A stretch of 13,686 nt of DNA from Bacillota bacterium (GTDB lineage Bacteria > Bacillota > Clostridia > Christensenellales > Aristaeellaceae), in contig JAEZHK010000151.1 in assembly GCA_023416655.1 (NCBI GenBank), forward strand, positions 1 through 13,686. Reading direction: 5' to 3'. This document shows positions 1-5,965 of this stretch, piece after piece (within the stretch, counting starts at the first letter, position 1; the number at the start of each line of letters is the position of its first letter). The notes under the pieces were generated by a model. That model worked only from the letters and a program-made list of their open reading frames with translations. It was not told the origin of the DNA and searched no databases. Position numbers and translations under genes: made by a program.

Positions 1-123
1 GCTGGTCAGGTCGCGCTCGAGCAGGGAAATAAAGCCCTTGGAGAGCTCGCACCGGTCGGCCAGCTCTTCCTGGGTCAGCCCCCGCTGGAGCCTCAGCCGC
101 TTGATCTTGGAGCCGATTTTCAT
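1..123 (-). CDS. XRE-family transcriptional regulator, N-terminal part (runs off the left edge)
   Basis: The visible 41 residues begin MKIGSKIKRLRLQRGLTQ and continue with EELADRCELSKGFISLLERDLTS. This is a complete helix-turn-helix of the XRE/Cro-C1 type, with helix 2 around residues 16-23 and recognition helix around 27-36. The ATG at 123 follows a GGGAGG ribosome binding site (130-135) with a 6-base spacer. The rest of the gene is outside the window. The wording of this helix-turn-helix closely resembles the Firmicutes XRE regulators that carry a C-terminal cupin sensor domain and often sit beside potABCD polyamine transporter genes. That assignment is from family knowledge and the cupin half cannot be seen here. 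Palindromes over the promoter suggest autoregulation. The DNA-binding call is firm; the ligand and targets are unknown. Confidence 0.88.
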   Translation of the reverse strand, partial: MKIGSKIKRLRLQRGLTQEELADRCELSKGFISLLERDLTS

Positions 124-143
124 GGGCCGCCTCCCTCGGGTGA

Positions 144-160
144 GTTTAAGGACACTAAAC
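144..160. promoter_or_regulatory. Second GTTTA-N7-TAAAC palindrome, probable operator
   Basis: GTTTA (144-148) and TAAAC (156-160) form an inverted repeat with a 7-base spacer between the promoter and the start codon of the XRE gene. The right arm GACACTAAAC (151-160) is repeated in inverted form with one mismatch at 248-257 (GTTTAGTGAC), about 100 bases away. This suggests more than one binding site in the divergent region. Confidence 0.45.
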
Positions 161-168
161 AAACAAAC

Positions 169-183
169 GGTTTATATTAAACC
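169..183. promoter_or_regulatory. Palindrome over the -10, probable operator
   Basis: GGTTTATATTAAACC is a perfect inverted repeat (6-base arms, 3-base centre) that covers the -10 of the XRE promoter. Its half-site GTTTA recurs in a second palindrome at 144-160. Binding by the XRE protein itself is inferred from position only. Confidence 0.55.
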
Positions 184-204
184 ATCCGAGGGCCCGTTTG
201 TCAA
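176..204 (-). promoter_or_regulatory. Sigma-A-type promoter of the XRE regulator
   Basis: On the minus strand a perfect -35 TTGACA (204-199) is followed after 17 bases by TTTAAT (181-176), one mismatch from TATAAT. It points at the XRE gene and would give a 5' leader of roughly 45-50 bases. The -10 lies inside a palindrome, which fits repression by a bound dimer. Confidence 0.7.
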
Positions 205-326
205 TTGTTTTGGGGGTGCGCGGGTGTTAAATATTATGTGACCCAAAGTTTAGTGACAATGAACTCGCTCGGGATTTGAACGGCGCTTTACATGCCTCGG
301 ATCTGGCAGTTTGCAATAGCATGCGC

Positions 327-355
327 TTGACTTACTCGTGCCAGCGTGGTAAATT
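327..355 (+). promoter_or_regulatory. Candidate promoter of the glycosyltransferase gene
   Basis: TTGACT (327-332) and TAAATT (350-355) are separated by 17 bases, and the -10 is preceded by TGG, an extended -10 feature. It would leave a leader of about 90 bases before the ATG at 453. The match is moderate and no other candidate in 260-450 is as good. Confidence 0.45.
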
Positions 356-452
356 GAAACGGTTGATAAAGTAAGCGAAAACAACTTATTTGTCAACCAA
401 TAGAGTGATGAATACACTGAAAATGGTGTGTTGACCACAAAGGAGCCGCAGT

Positions 453-1364
453 ATGAATCCACTGGTCTCAACCATCATCCCCAGCTACAAGCGCCCCGCG
501 TCGTTTGTGAGGCGCGCGATCGATTCGGCGCTGAATCAGACGTACCCGAACATCGAGATCGTCGTGGTGGACGACAACCCGCCCGGCTCGCCCGCACGCG
601 AGGCGCTAAAGCAGCTCCTTCAGGAGTACGAGGGCGACCCTCGGGTGCGCGCCGTCATCAACCCTCAGAATATGGGTGGCTCGGAGGCCCGGAACGAGGG
701 CGTGAAGGCCGCGAGGGGCGAGTACCTGGCGTTTTTGGACGACGACGATGAGTTCCTGCCCAATAAGATCGAGGCGCAGCTTAAGCTGATGCTTGAAAAC
801 GATCTGGACATGACTTTTTCCGACTACAAGCTGGTGGACGACGCGGGCCGGGTGATGGACTACCGCGAATTCCCGGACATCCCGGGCTTCGACCGGGAAT
901 CGCTCTTCAAATACCACATGATGCGCCACATGACCGCCACCACAACCTTCATCTACCGCGCCGAGGCGCTGAAGCGCATCGGCGGCTTCCAGCGGGCGGC
1001 CACCGCGCAGGAATTCTACCTGATGATGCGCACCATTGAGCAGGGCCTCAAAATCGGCTACCTGCCCGGCCAGTACTCCACCGCCCACTACCACGGTGAG
1101 GGGCGCATCTCCTCCGGCCCCGGCAAGATCAAGGGCGAGAACGCGCTGTACGAGTATAAAAAGAGCTTCTTCCCGCGCCTGACCCCGAAGGAGCGGCGCT
1201 TCGTCCGCTTCCGCCACTACGCGGTGCTCACGATGGTGCACCTCCGCGACCGGAAACCGCTTCCCCTTCTGGGCGCGGCGTCCATGATGTGCCTGGCCTC
1301 CCCCTTGGACGTGCTCCGCGAGGGGTGGAGGTTCCTCAAGGGCCGGGTCGCCCACAGAACATAA
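453..1364 (+). CDS. Glycosyltransferase family 2 protein (GT-A fold)
   Basis: This 303-residue enzyme should transfer a sugar from a nucleotide-sugar donor to an unknown acceptor. The N-terminus (STIIPSYKRP, 6-15) opens a classical GT2 fold. VVVDDN (37-42) is the nucleotide-binding aspartate strand, GGSEARNEGVKAARGEYLAFLDDDDE (75-100) ends in the DXD-like metal site, and AQEFYLMMR (185-193) sits where GT2 enzymes carry the catalytic ED motif, here reading EF. The C-terminal 60 residues hold a hydrophobic patch (LLGAASMMCLASPL, 272-285) that may touch the membrane, but there is no clear membrane span. The ATG follows AAAGGAG with a spacer of about 7 bases. The gene stands alone, with its own promoter and terminator and no sugar-pathway neighbours in view, so donor and product (capsule, wall polymer or glycolipid) cannot be named. 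Confidence 0.9.
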   Translation: MNPLVSTIIPSYKRPASFVRRAIDSALNQTYPNIEIVVVDDNPPGSPAREALKQLLQEYEGDPRVRAVINPQNMGGSEARNEGVKAARGEYLAFLDDDDEFLPNKIEAQLKLMLENDLDMTFSDYKLVDDAGRVMDYREFPDIPGFDRESLFKYHMMRHMTATTTFIYRAEALKRIGGFQRAATAQEFYLMMRTIEQGLKIGYLPGQYSTAHYHGEGRISSGPGKIKGENALYEYKKSFFPRLTPKERRFVRFRHYAVLTMVHLRDRKPLPLLGAASMMCLASPLDVLREGWRFLKGRVAHRT

Positions 1365-1371
1365 ACAAACG

Positions 1372-1399
1372 GGCCGCTTCCCAAGGGAGGCGGTCTTTT
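1372..1399 (+). terminator. Rho-independent terminator of the glycosyltransferase gene
   Basis: Stem GGGCCGCTTCCC / GGGAGGCGGTC around AAG-type loop bases 1383-1384, followed by TTTT at 1396-1399. It lies 7 bases after the stop codon. The stem contains two G-U pairs. Confidence 0.75.
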
Positions 1400-1424
1400 C
1401 TATGGGCGGAGATTTTTTGCATCC

Positions 1425-1454
1425 AAAAACCGGAACATCCCGCCGCTTGTCTAA
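1425..1454 (+). promoter_or_regulatory. Candidate ECF-type autoregulatory promoter of the sigma/anti-sigma pair
   Basis: AAAAACC (1425-1431) resembles the AAC-centred -35 of ECF sigma factors. TGTCTAA (1448-1454) resembles the CGTCTAA-type -10, and the AAC-to-GTC spacing (17-18 bases) is in the usual range. It sits directly upstream of the sigma gene. Most ECF sigma factors activate their own operon, so the position makes sense, but the -35 is only a loose match. Confidence 0.38.
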
Positions 1455-1488
1455 CAGGTGACTGGCCGGAAAGGGAACGGAGGATGAC

Positions 1489-1956
1489 ATGACAAGCGAC
1501 GAATTTGCGCGGCGCGTGACGGATATGACCCAGACGCTCTACCGGGTCAGCCGGACGATGCTCGCCTCCGGCGCAGACCGCGAGGACGCGGTGGCGGAGG
1601 CCATCCGGCGCGCTTGGGAGAGGCGGGGGAGCCTTCGGGACGAGCGGTACGTTGAGACCTGGGTGATCCGCATCCTGATCAACGTCTGTCGGAATGTCAT
1701 GAGGCGGCGCGGGCGGGAGGTTCCGGTGGATCCGGTGCCCGAACGTGAAGCGCCCCGGACGGAAGCGGAGCTTCGCGGCGCGGTGCTGCAATTGCCGGAG
1801 AATCTGCGGCTGCCCATCGTGCTGCACTACACGGAAGGGTACGAGGTGGCCGAAATCGCGCGGATGCTGCGGCTGCCTTCCGGCACCGTGAAAACGCGCA
1901 TGCGTAAGGCGCGAGCGCTGCTAAGGGCGATGCTCTCCGAGGAGGTGGAACCGTGA
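1489..1956 (+). CDS. RNA polymerase sigma factor, sigma-70 family, ECF type
   Basis: A 155-residue protein with only the two domains expected of an ECF sigma factor. Region 2 covers about residues 8-75 (SGADREDAVAEAIRRAWER, then YVETWVIRILINVCRN, the core-binding and -10-melting part). Region 4 covers about 95-150 (LPENLRLPIVLHYTEGYEVAEIARML, then LPSGTVKTRMRKARALLR, the -35-binding helix-turn-helix). The ATG at 1489 follows GGAGG (1479-1483) at 5 bases. An ATG at 1484 is in another frame and abuts the ribosome binding site. The gene overlaps the next by GTGA, and that partner is a single-span membrane protein, so this is a sigma/anti-sigma unit that responds to an extracytoplasmic signal. 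The linker between the domains is short, as usual. The regulon is unknown. Confidence 0.93.
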   Translation: MTSDEFARRVTDMTQTLYRVSRTMLASGADREDAVAEAIRRAWERRGSLRDERYVETWVIRILINVCRNVMRRRGREVPVDPVPEREAPRTEAELRGAVLQLPENLRLPIVLHYTEGYEVAEIARMLRLPSGTVKTRMRKARALLRAMLSEEVEP

Positions 1957-3116
1957 AGAAGAGGGCGGACTATCAGAACATGTTCGAGCCTGCGGACGCG
2001 GGCTTTGAGGATGCCATCCGGCGGACACTGCGGCGTATCAGGCGACCGGAGGGAAACGCGGCGCGCAATAAACTTCGGATCGGGCTGGTGGTTGCGGTGC
2101 TTTTGAGCCTTCTGTTGGCCGCGGCGGCGCTGGCGGCGGCCGTTCGGTGGGGCGTGATGAACTTTGTGACCAAGCGGACCGCAGGCGATAACCGGGTGCT
2201 GCCGGAGGCGACGGAGCTGGTGCAGTCCGCCGAAGCCATTCCCCAGACCGGCGGACACCTGGAGGACGCGGACTTCTCCGTGCGACAGGCGGTGTACGAC
2301 GGAAACCAGGCGTATGTGGTCGTCGAGGTTCGGGCGAAGGACGCGGGCGTGATGCTGACCGACGGTTGGAGCGATCCTTCGGGTCGGATCAGAAACCTGA
2401 TTCCTGAGTATGAAATCCCCCATGAGACCATTGAAAACTACGCGAAGGCGAAGGGAAGGACGCGCTTTCTGTCCGCGGAAGTCGGTACAGAAGTGGGGGC
2501 GAATTGGTTCGCGGACAGTCGGGATGCGCTTTTGGAGGAGGACGCGATTATGACCTTCATGCTGAGAGGCGAATGCAAGGAGCAGCTGCCGGAGCTTGAC
2601 ATTGAGCTTTCCTGCTTCGTCACGCCCTACATCATGGGCGCGGACGGAAGTTGGCAGAGGGACGACGCGGAGAGAGAGAGTGGTACGCTTTCCATCACGC
2701 TGAAGCTGTCCGATTCGTCCCTTGACCGCGTCGAGTACACCCAGCCGCTGGAATACCGGGGCGCGGGTGTCCGGGTGGATCACGTGACGCTTGAAGCGAA
2801 GCCCATGGCGGTCTACTATCAGGTGGAGTACACCGTCACCGACCTCAAGACGTTTGAGGCGACCCAAGAGGGCGTATTCTTTGAATTCCTCGGCGCGGAC
2901 GGAAAGCGGATTGAGGACGGTGCCGCAAACAGCTACGCGGGTTTGGCGGGCGGCGGGGACGGGTTTGGCACGGAACCAGCGCTTGCCGAGGGCAGTGCGT
3001 TCATTCAGAAGGGTTCATTGACGGCGATCGAAGCGCTGCCGGAGTCAATCACGCTACGCGCGTTCAACTGCTGGGAGAAAAACCGCTACGAGGCGCACGA
3101 GATCCGGTTGAAATAG
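1953..3116 (+). CDS. Membrane-anchored anti-sigma factor, DUF4179-like
   Basis: A 387-residue protein that starts at GTG 1953, overlapping the sigma stop codon as GTGA, with GAGGAGG (1939-1945) 7 bases upstream. Residues 1-40 are cytoplasmic and basic and contain MFEPADAGFEDAIRRTLRRI (10-29), which matches the F-P-x-x-FxxxVxxTL segment found at the front of clostridial DUF4179-type anti-sigma proteins and is the likely sigma-holding part. One transmembrane helix spans about 43-65. Residues 70-387 are a long extracellular region rich in beta-strand patterns (QAYVVVEVRAK, VYYQVEYTVTD) with acidic and aromatic residues and only two cysteines. No zinc-binding HxxxCxxC motif is seen, so it is not a ZAS-type anti-sigma. 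The probable role is to keep the sigma factor inactive until the outer domain senses something. The stimulus cannot be read from the sequence. Confidence 0.82.
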   Translation: MKKRADYQNMFEPADAGFEDAIRRTLRRIRRPEGNAARNKLRIGLVVAVLLSLLLAAAALAAAVRWGVMNFVTKRTAGDNRVLPEATELVQSAEAIPQTGGHLEDADFSVRQAVYDGNQAYVVVEVRAKDAGVMLTDGWSDPSGRIRNLIPEYEIPHETIENYAKAKGRTRFLSAEVGTEVGANWFADSRDALLEEDAIMTFMLRGECKEQLPELDIELSCFVTPYIMGADGSWQRDDAERESGTLSITLKLSDSSLDRVEYTQPLEYRGAGVRVDHVTLEAKPMAVYYQVEYTVTDLKTFEATQEGVFFEFLGADGKRIEDGAANSYAGLAGGGDGFGTEPALAEGSAFIQKGSLTAIEALPESITLRAFNCWEKNRYEAHEIRLK

Positions 3117-3128
3117 GAGCAGGCATGC

Positions 3129-3167
3129 GGACGCGCCCGGCGTAAGTCGCCGGGCGCGTCCATTTTT
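3129..3167 (+). terminator. Strong Rho-independent terminator of the sigma/anti-sigma operon
   Basis: A perfect 14-base GC-rich stem (GGACGCGCCCGGCG and its complement) with loop TAAGT, followed by ATTTTT (3162-3167). It is 12 bases after the anti-sigma stop. There is no T run on the minus side, so it acts mainly on the plus-strand transcript. Confidence 0.92.
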
Positions 3168-3179
3168 CAGCGGGGACCG

Positions 3180-4058
3180 TCAGGGATTGTTCGGCTCCCG
3201 GACGGGGATCCAGATCTCGCTTTTAAAGTCGGGCTTTGAGGTGTCCGGCCCCTCGTTCCAGAGGATTTCCGGCCCGCCCGTCACCTCACAGCCGGAGGAG
3301 GGGAACCATTCCGCGTAAATCCTGGCCCATACGTCCTGGAGCGCGTCCGGGAAATGGCCGGTGGCGGCAAAGACCGCCCAGGTCTGCGCGGGCACGGGCA
3401 GCACGGCGAAGTCTTCGGGCGCGCCAAAGGTGGTCGCCACGCCGATGTACTGGTCGAGCAGCGTGCCCTCCGCGCGCCCTTCCGTGAAATTGGCGGAGAC
3501 GCACAGGATGCCCGAAGGCTGGGCGTTTGACAGCGCCTTCAGCCGCGCGATGACCTCCGGCGTAAGCTGCGCCCACATGGAATCCATCTGCGGGTTGACG
3601 CCGTTATAGACCAGTTCGATCCGTCTTTTGAGGCCCACGATGTTGAAAGCGTCCGTTTTGACAATGCGGTAGTCCATCTCGATCCCTCCCGAAATTTTGA
3701 GCTGGAACGTCATTGGCGGAAACGCTTTGACCGCCACGGAATTCTTGCGGATCTGCGACGGCGCGACGCCGTGCATGGACTGAAAAGCCCGCGAGAACGC
3801 GTCGGCCGAATCGTAGCCCAGCGCGACCGCCACGTCGACGACCTTCGCGTCCGCGGAGGCGAGCGCCTCCGCCGCCAGCGCCAGCCGCCGCTTGCGGATG
3901 TATTCGCCGAGGGGCATGCCCGCCAGGAACGAAAAGATCCGCCGGAAGTGGTATTCGGAGCAGCAGGCGATGCGCGCGATCGCCTCCGGGTCGATCTCGT
4001 CCATCAGGTGCGCCTCGATGTACCGCATGGCCTGATTCAGATGTTTTAGCGTATCCAC
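3180..4058 (-). CDS. AraC-family transcriptional regulator with GyrI-like effector-binding domain
   Basis: A 292-residue regulator. The frame is open upstream, but the best start is GTG at 4058, preceded by AAAGGAG at 8 bases. The resulting length and N-terminus (VDTLKHLNQAMRYIEAHL) fit the family, and no family-like sequence lies before it. Residues 1-106 are the two-helix-turn-helix AraC DNA-binding domain (SEYHFRRIFSFLAGMPLGEY, 34-53; VAVALGYDSADAFSRAFQ, 76-93; GVAPSQIRK, 97-105). PPMTFQLKI (114-122) is the usual linker. Residues 128-292 form the GyrI-like/AraC_E_bind domain (DYRIVKTDAFNIVGLKRRI at 129-147; GHFPDALQDVWARIYAEWFPSSG at 234-256), which in relatives binds small, often amphipathic or cationic molecules. 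The order DNA-binding first, effector domain last, is normal for this subgroup. It converges on the anti-sigma gene. Targets are not evident. Confidence 0.9.
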   Translation of the reverse strand: MDTLKHLNQAMRYIEAHLMDEIDPEAIARIACCSEYHFRRIFSFLAGMPLGEYIRKRRLALAAEALASADAKVVDVAVALGYDSADAFSRAFQSMHGVAPSQIRKNSVAVKAFPPMTFQLKISGGIEMDYRIVKTDAFNIVGLKRRIELVYNGVNPQMDSMWAQLTPEVIARLKALSNAQPSGILCVSANFTEGRAEGTLLDQYIGVATTFGAPEDFAVLPVPAQTWAVFAATGHFPDALQDVWARIYAEWFPSSGCEVTGGPEILWNEGPDTSKPDFKSEIWIPVREPNNP

Positions 4059-4138
4059 GTTCCAACTCCTTTCGCCTTCAGGATAGCACATGCGCCCTGC
4101 CCGCGCCCGATGTTTTGCGTACCGGTTTTGACGGCGCC

Positions 4139-4165
4139 AAAAGGCCGGCGGATGCACCGTCGGCC
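4139..4165 (-). terminator. Terminator-like hairpin downstream of the aldolase-type gene
   Basis: On the minus strand GGCCGACGG and CCGCCGGCC (one G-U pair) enclose TGCAT and are followed by TTTT (4142-4139). It lies about 135 bases after the aldolase stop and 80 bases before the AraC gene, so it probably separates the two transcripts. The T run is short. Confidence 0.55.
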
Positions 4166-4200
4166 CAAGATAAACAAACCACGCCGTACCATCCAATCGT

Positions 4201-4257
4201 TCCCGGCGACATGCGCGCCGGGAATGCGTTTCTGCCGCCAGTACGCATACTGGCGGC
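4201..4257. other. Two further inverted repeats between the AraC and aldolase genes
   Basis: TCCCGGCG (4201-4208) pairs with CGCCGGGA (4216-4223), and GCCGCCAGTA (4234-4243) pairs perfectly with TACTGGCGGC (4248-4257). Neither is followed by a T run on either strand. With the hairpin at 4143-4165 they give three stem-loops within 115 bases of the aldolase 3' region. They could protect the mRNA 3' end or be a small repeat element; no function can be assigned. Confidence 0.5.
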
Positions 4258-4298
4258 GGAAACAATTCCTTTCGCGTTGAAAAGCCGCTTGCAGATTT

Positions 4299-5588
4299 TC
4301 AACGCAAGTGAAACGCCACTTCCAGGGCTTCGATTTCCTCGGGGCTGATGTGCACCATGCCGCCCAGATCTTTGGCGGCGATGACGGCGGCGGCGCTGTA
4401 CTCGAGCACCTCCAGCCGGTCGAAGGCGTTCAAAAGCGTCGCGCCCGTCACGATGGCGCACTGGTTGTCCACGATGATGACCGGCGCGGACGGAGAGAAC
4501 GCACCAGCGGTGCCTTCGACGTCCAGCGTGCTGGATGCGAAGGGCAGGCGCGGCACGCTGCGGAGCATGATGTAGCTCTCCGGGATCAGCCGGGAGTCAA
4601 ACGGCACGTCGGTCACCGCGAAGGCCATGATGGCCGGCGGGTGCGCGATGATTACCGAGCCGATCTCCGGGTGCATGGCGTAGATGCGCTCGTGCAATAG
4701 CGCCGACCGGCTGGGCGTCTTGCCGGTTTCGCACATGCCGCCCTTGATGCGCACCAGATCCTCGTTATCGAGGTACATGCGGTCCTTCATGTAGGGGGTG
4801 ATGAGCAGCGACCCGTCTGAAAGGCGCAGCGAGAACGTGCCCTGGGTGCTGGTAAAGAGCTTCTGGTCGTAGGCCCGGTGGATCAGCTGGCACATGTCGC
4901 GGCGGGCGGCGCGCTCCTCGCTTGAGAACACGCCCGGCACGAAGGCGTCCAGCGGCGGGTGGGCCTTCGAGCTGTCGAGCGCGATCTGCGCGTCCGTTAA
5001 AGCCCGGGTCTTCCCCAGCTTGTTGGCGTCGATCTCCAGGCGGCCGCAGAAGTCCAGCGTCTCAAACGCCATGAACGCGCGGAACACATCTTTGCCGCCG
5101 CAGACCACCCCGTGGTTTTCCAGCAGAACCGTATTGTGGCCCTTTTCAAATTCCAGCGCAATGTTCCGGCCCAGCTGCTGGCTGCCCGGCACATCGTACT
5201 TTGCCATGCCAACCTCGCCGCAGACCTGCGCCGCGTTGGGCACCAGGCGGACGTTGGGGATCCTGCGCGCCAGCGAAAACGCCACCAGCGTCGGCGGGTG
5301 CGCGTGCACGATGCCCTTGAGATCGGGCCGCGCGCGGTAGATCTCCCGGTGGAACGGGAGCTCCACCGACGGCTTGTGGAGCCCGAGAAGCGTGCCGTCC
5401 GGCTTGACCTGCATGATGTCGTTTCGGGTCAGGTTGGCCTTGTCGATGCCCGCGGGCGTGATCCAGATGTCGCCGTTGTCGTCCCGGACGGAGAGGTTTC
5501 CGCCGGAAGTTGTCGTCATTCCGTAGTGATAAATACGCCCCATCAGCATGACCAGCTGATCCGCCGGGTGGAGTAAGTCAAACCGCAT
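4299..5588 (-). CDS. Tandem class II aldolase/adducin-domain protein, second domain degenerate
   Basis: A 429-residue protein. ATG 5588 is preferred over ATG 5594 because AAGGGGG then has an 8-base instead of a 2-base spacer. Domain 1 (about 3-200) is a full class II (zinc) aldolase such as L-fuculose- or rhamnulose-phosphate aldolase. It has TTTSGGNLSVR (25-35) for phosphate/substrate binding, the catalytic-type Glu76 in KPSVELPFH, and zinc ligands His95 and His97 (VHAHPP) and His159 (LENHGVV). The spacing is almost that of fuculose aldolase (E73, H92, H94, H155). Domain 2 (about 210-425) repeats the fold: FTSTQGTFSLR, TPSRSALLHERIY, VIIAHPPAIMAF, IIVDNQCAIV. Here Glu is replaced by Ser295, the first His by Ile314 and the third by Gln376, leaving only His316. 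Reaction and substrate are unproven: aldol cleavage or epimerisation of a sugar phosphate is likely. No sugar kinase, isomerase or transporter is adjacent, so no pathway can be assigned. Confidence 0.88.
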   Translation of the reverse strand: MRFDLLHPADQLVMLMGRIYHYGMTTTSGGNLSVRDDNGDIWITPAGIDKANLTRNDIMQVKPDGTLLGLHKPSVELPFHREIYRARPDLKGIVHAHPPTLVAFSLARRIPNVRLVPNAAQVCGEVGMAKYDVPGSQQLGRNIALEFEKGHNTVLLENHGVVCGGKDVFRAFMAFETLDFCGRLEIDANKLGKTRALTDAQIALDSSKAHPPLDAFVPGVFSSEERAARRDMCQLIHRAYDQKLFTSTQGTFSLRLSDGSLLITPYMKDRMYLDNEDLVRIKGGMCETGKTPSRSALLHERIYAMHPEIGSVIIAHPPAIMAFAVTDVPFDSRLIPESYIMLRSVPRLPFASSTLDVEGTAGAFSPSAPVIIVDNQCAIVTGATLLNAFDRLEVLEYSAAAVIAAKDLGGMVHISPEEIEALEVAFHLR

Positions 5589-5651
5589 GCGCATTGCCCC
5601 CTTCGTGCCCTTTAGAAGCCCAAAAAGTTTCGTCTTTCCGCCCCGTAAGGG

Positions 5652-5657
5652 ATTATA
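5652..5657 (-). promoter_or_regulatory. Perfect TATAAT -10 upstream of the aldolase-type gene
   Basis: TATAAT reads on the minus strand at 5657-5652 and would put the transcript start near 5645, about 57 bases before the ATG. No good -35 is found 16-18 bases upstream, so if real it may need an activator. A second TATAAT on the same strand at 5889-5884 has TTGATT upstream but only a 15-base spacer. Confidence 0.4.
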
Positions 5658-5803
5658 CCCACCATTCGGCCCCGCGCAGCATCCGGGGTTGTCGAAACAC
5701 TAGTATTTTCTTCGCGGACGGCCGCAATTCCTCCCGGAAAGGGCGGATGCGGACCGTGGGAAGCAAATTTCCACAAATTGAGGTTTTGTGCATATTGACG
5801 AAA

Positions 5804-5824
5804 ATATGCATTCCGGATGCATAT
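5804..5824. promoter_or_regulatory. Palindrome ATATGCAT-N5-ATGCATAT, possible operator
   Basis: The two 8-base arms (5804-5811 and 5817-5824) are perfect and surround TCCGG. The element lies directly after TTGACG (5795-5800) and before TGGTATATA (5832-5840), in front of the small membrane protein gene. It looks like a dimer binding site. The binding protein is unknown. Confidence 0.42.
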
Positions 5825-5965
5825 GTGCGCATGGTATATAGGTTATTTTGCATGATGTTTAAAACGGCGGCAGGAATATTTCGATTATATGTAGAATATT
5901 TACAAATCAAGTCGATATGTATGGATATACACCCCCTCGCAATGCATAAAGAAGGGAAATGAACT

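Larger units (their letters stand above)
5589..5965. other. 377-base divergent intergenic region
   Basis: No convincing gene was found here. The half near the aldolase gene is GC-rich, and 5760-5950 is clearly AT-rich. It holds TATAAT-like elements for the minus strand (5657-5652, 5889-5884) and, for the plus strand, a TTGACG (5795-5800) and an extended -10-like TGGTATATA (5832-5840). It also holds an 8-base-arm palindrome at 5804-5824 and a smaller TGTAT-N4-ATACA repeat at 5918-5931. The 122- and 150-codon open frames across it lack ribosome binding sites and family features. Confidence 0.6.

Noticed and set aside
1432..1454. GGAAC (1432-1436) as the ECF -35 with GTCTAA (1449-1454)
   Set aside because: Only 12 bases separate them, too few for ECF promoters. 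AAAAACC a few bases upstream gives acceptable spacing.
606..1490. 294-codon minus-strand open frame opposite the glycosyltransferase gene
   Set aside because: Shadow frame. The glycosyltransferase motifs on the plus strand are decisive, and the frame crosses a terminator.
1827..2867. 346-codon minus-strand open frame opposite the anti-sigma gene
   Set aside because: Arg/His-rich shadow frame with no motif. The plus-strand gene has coupling, a ribosome binding site and a membrane helix.
4059..4265. Upstream extension of the AraC-type gene (69 more codons)
   Set aside because: The stretch contains the stem-loops and terminator of the aldolase-type gene and has no family-like sequence. GTG 4058 has a proper ribosome binding site.
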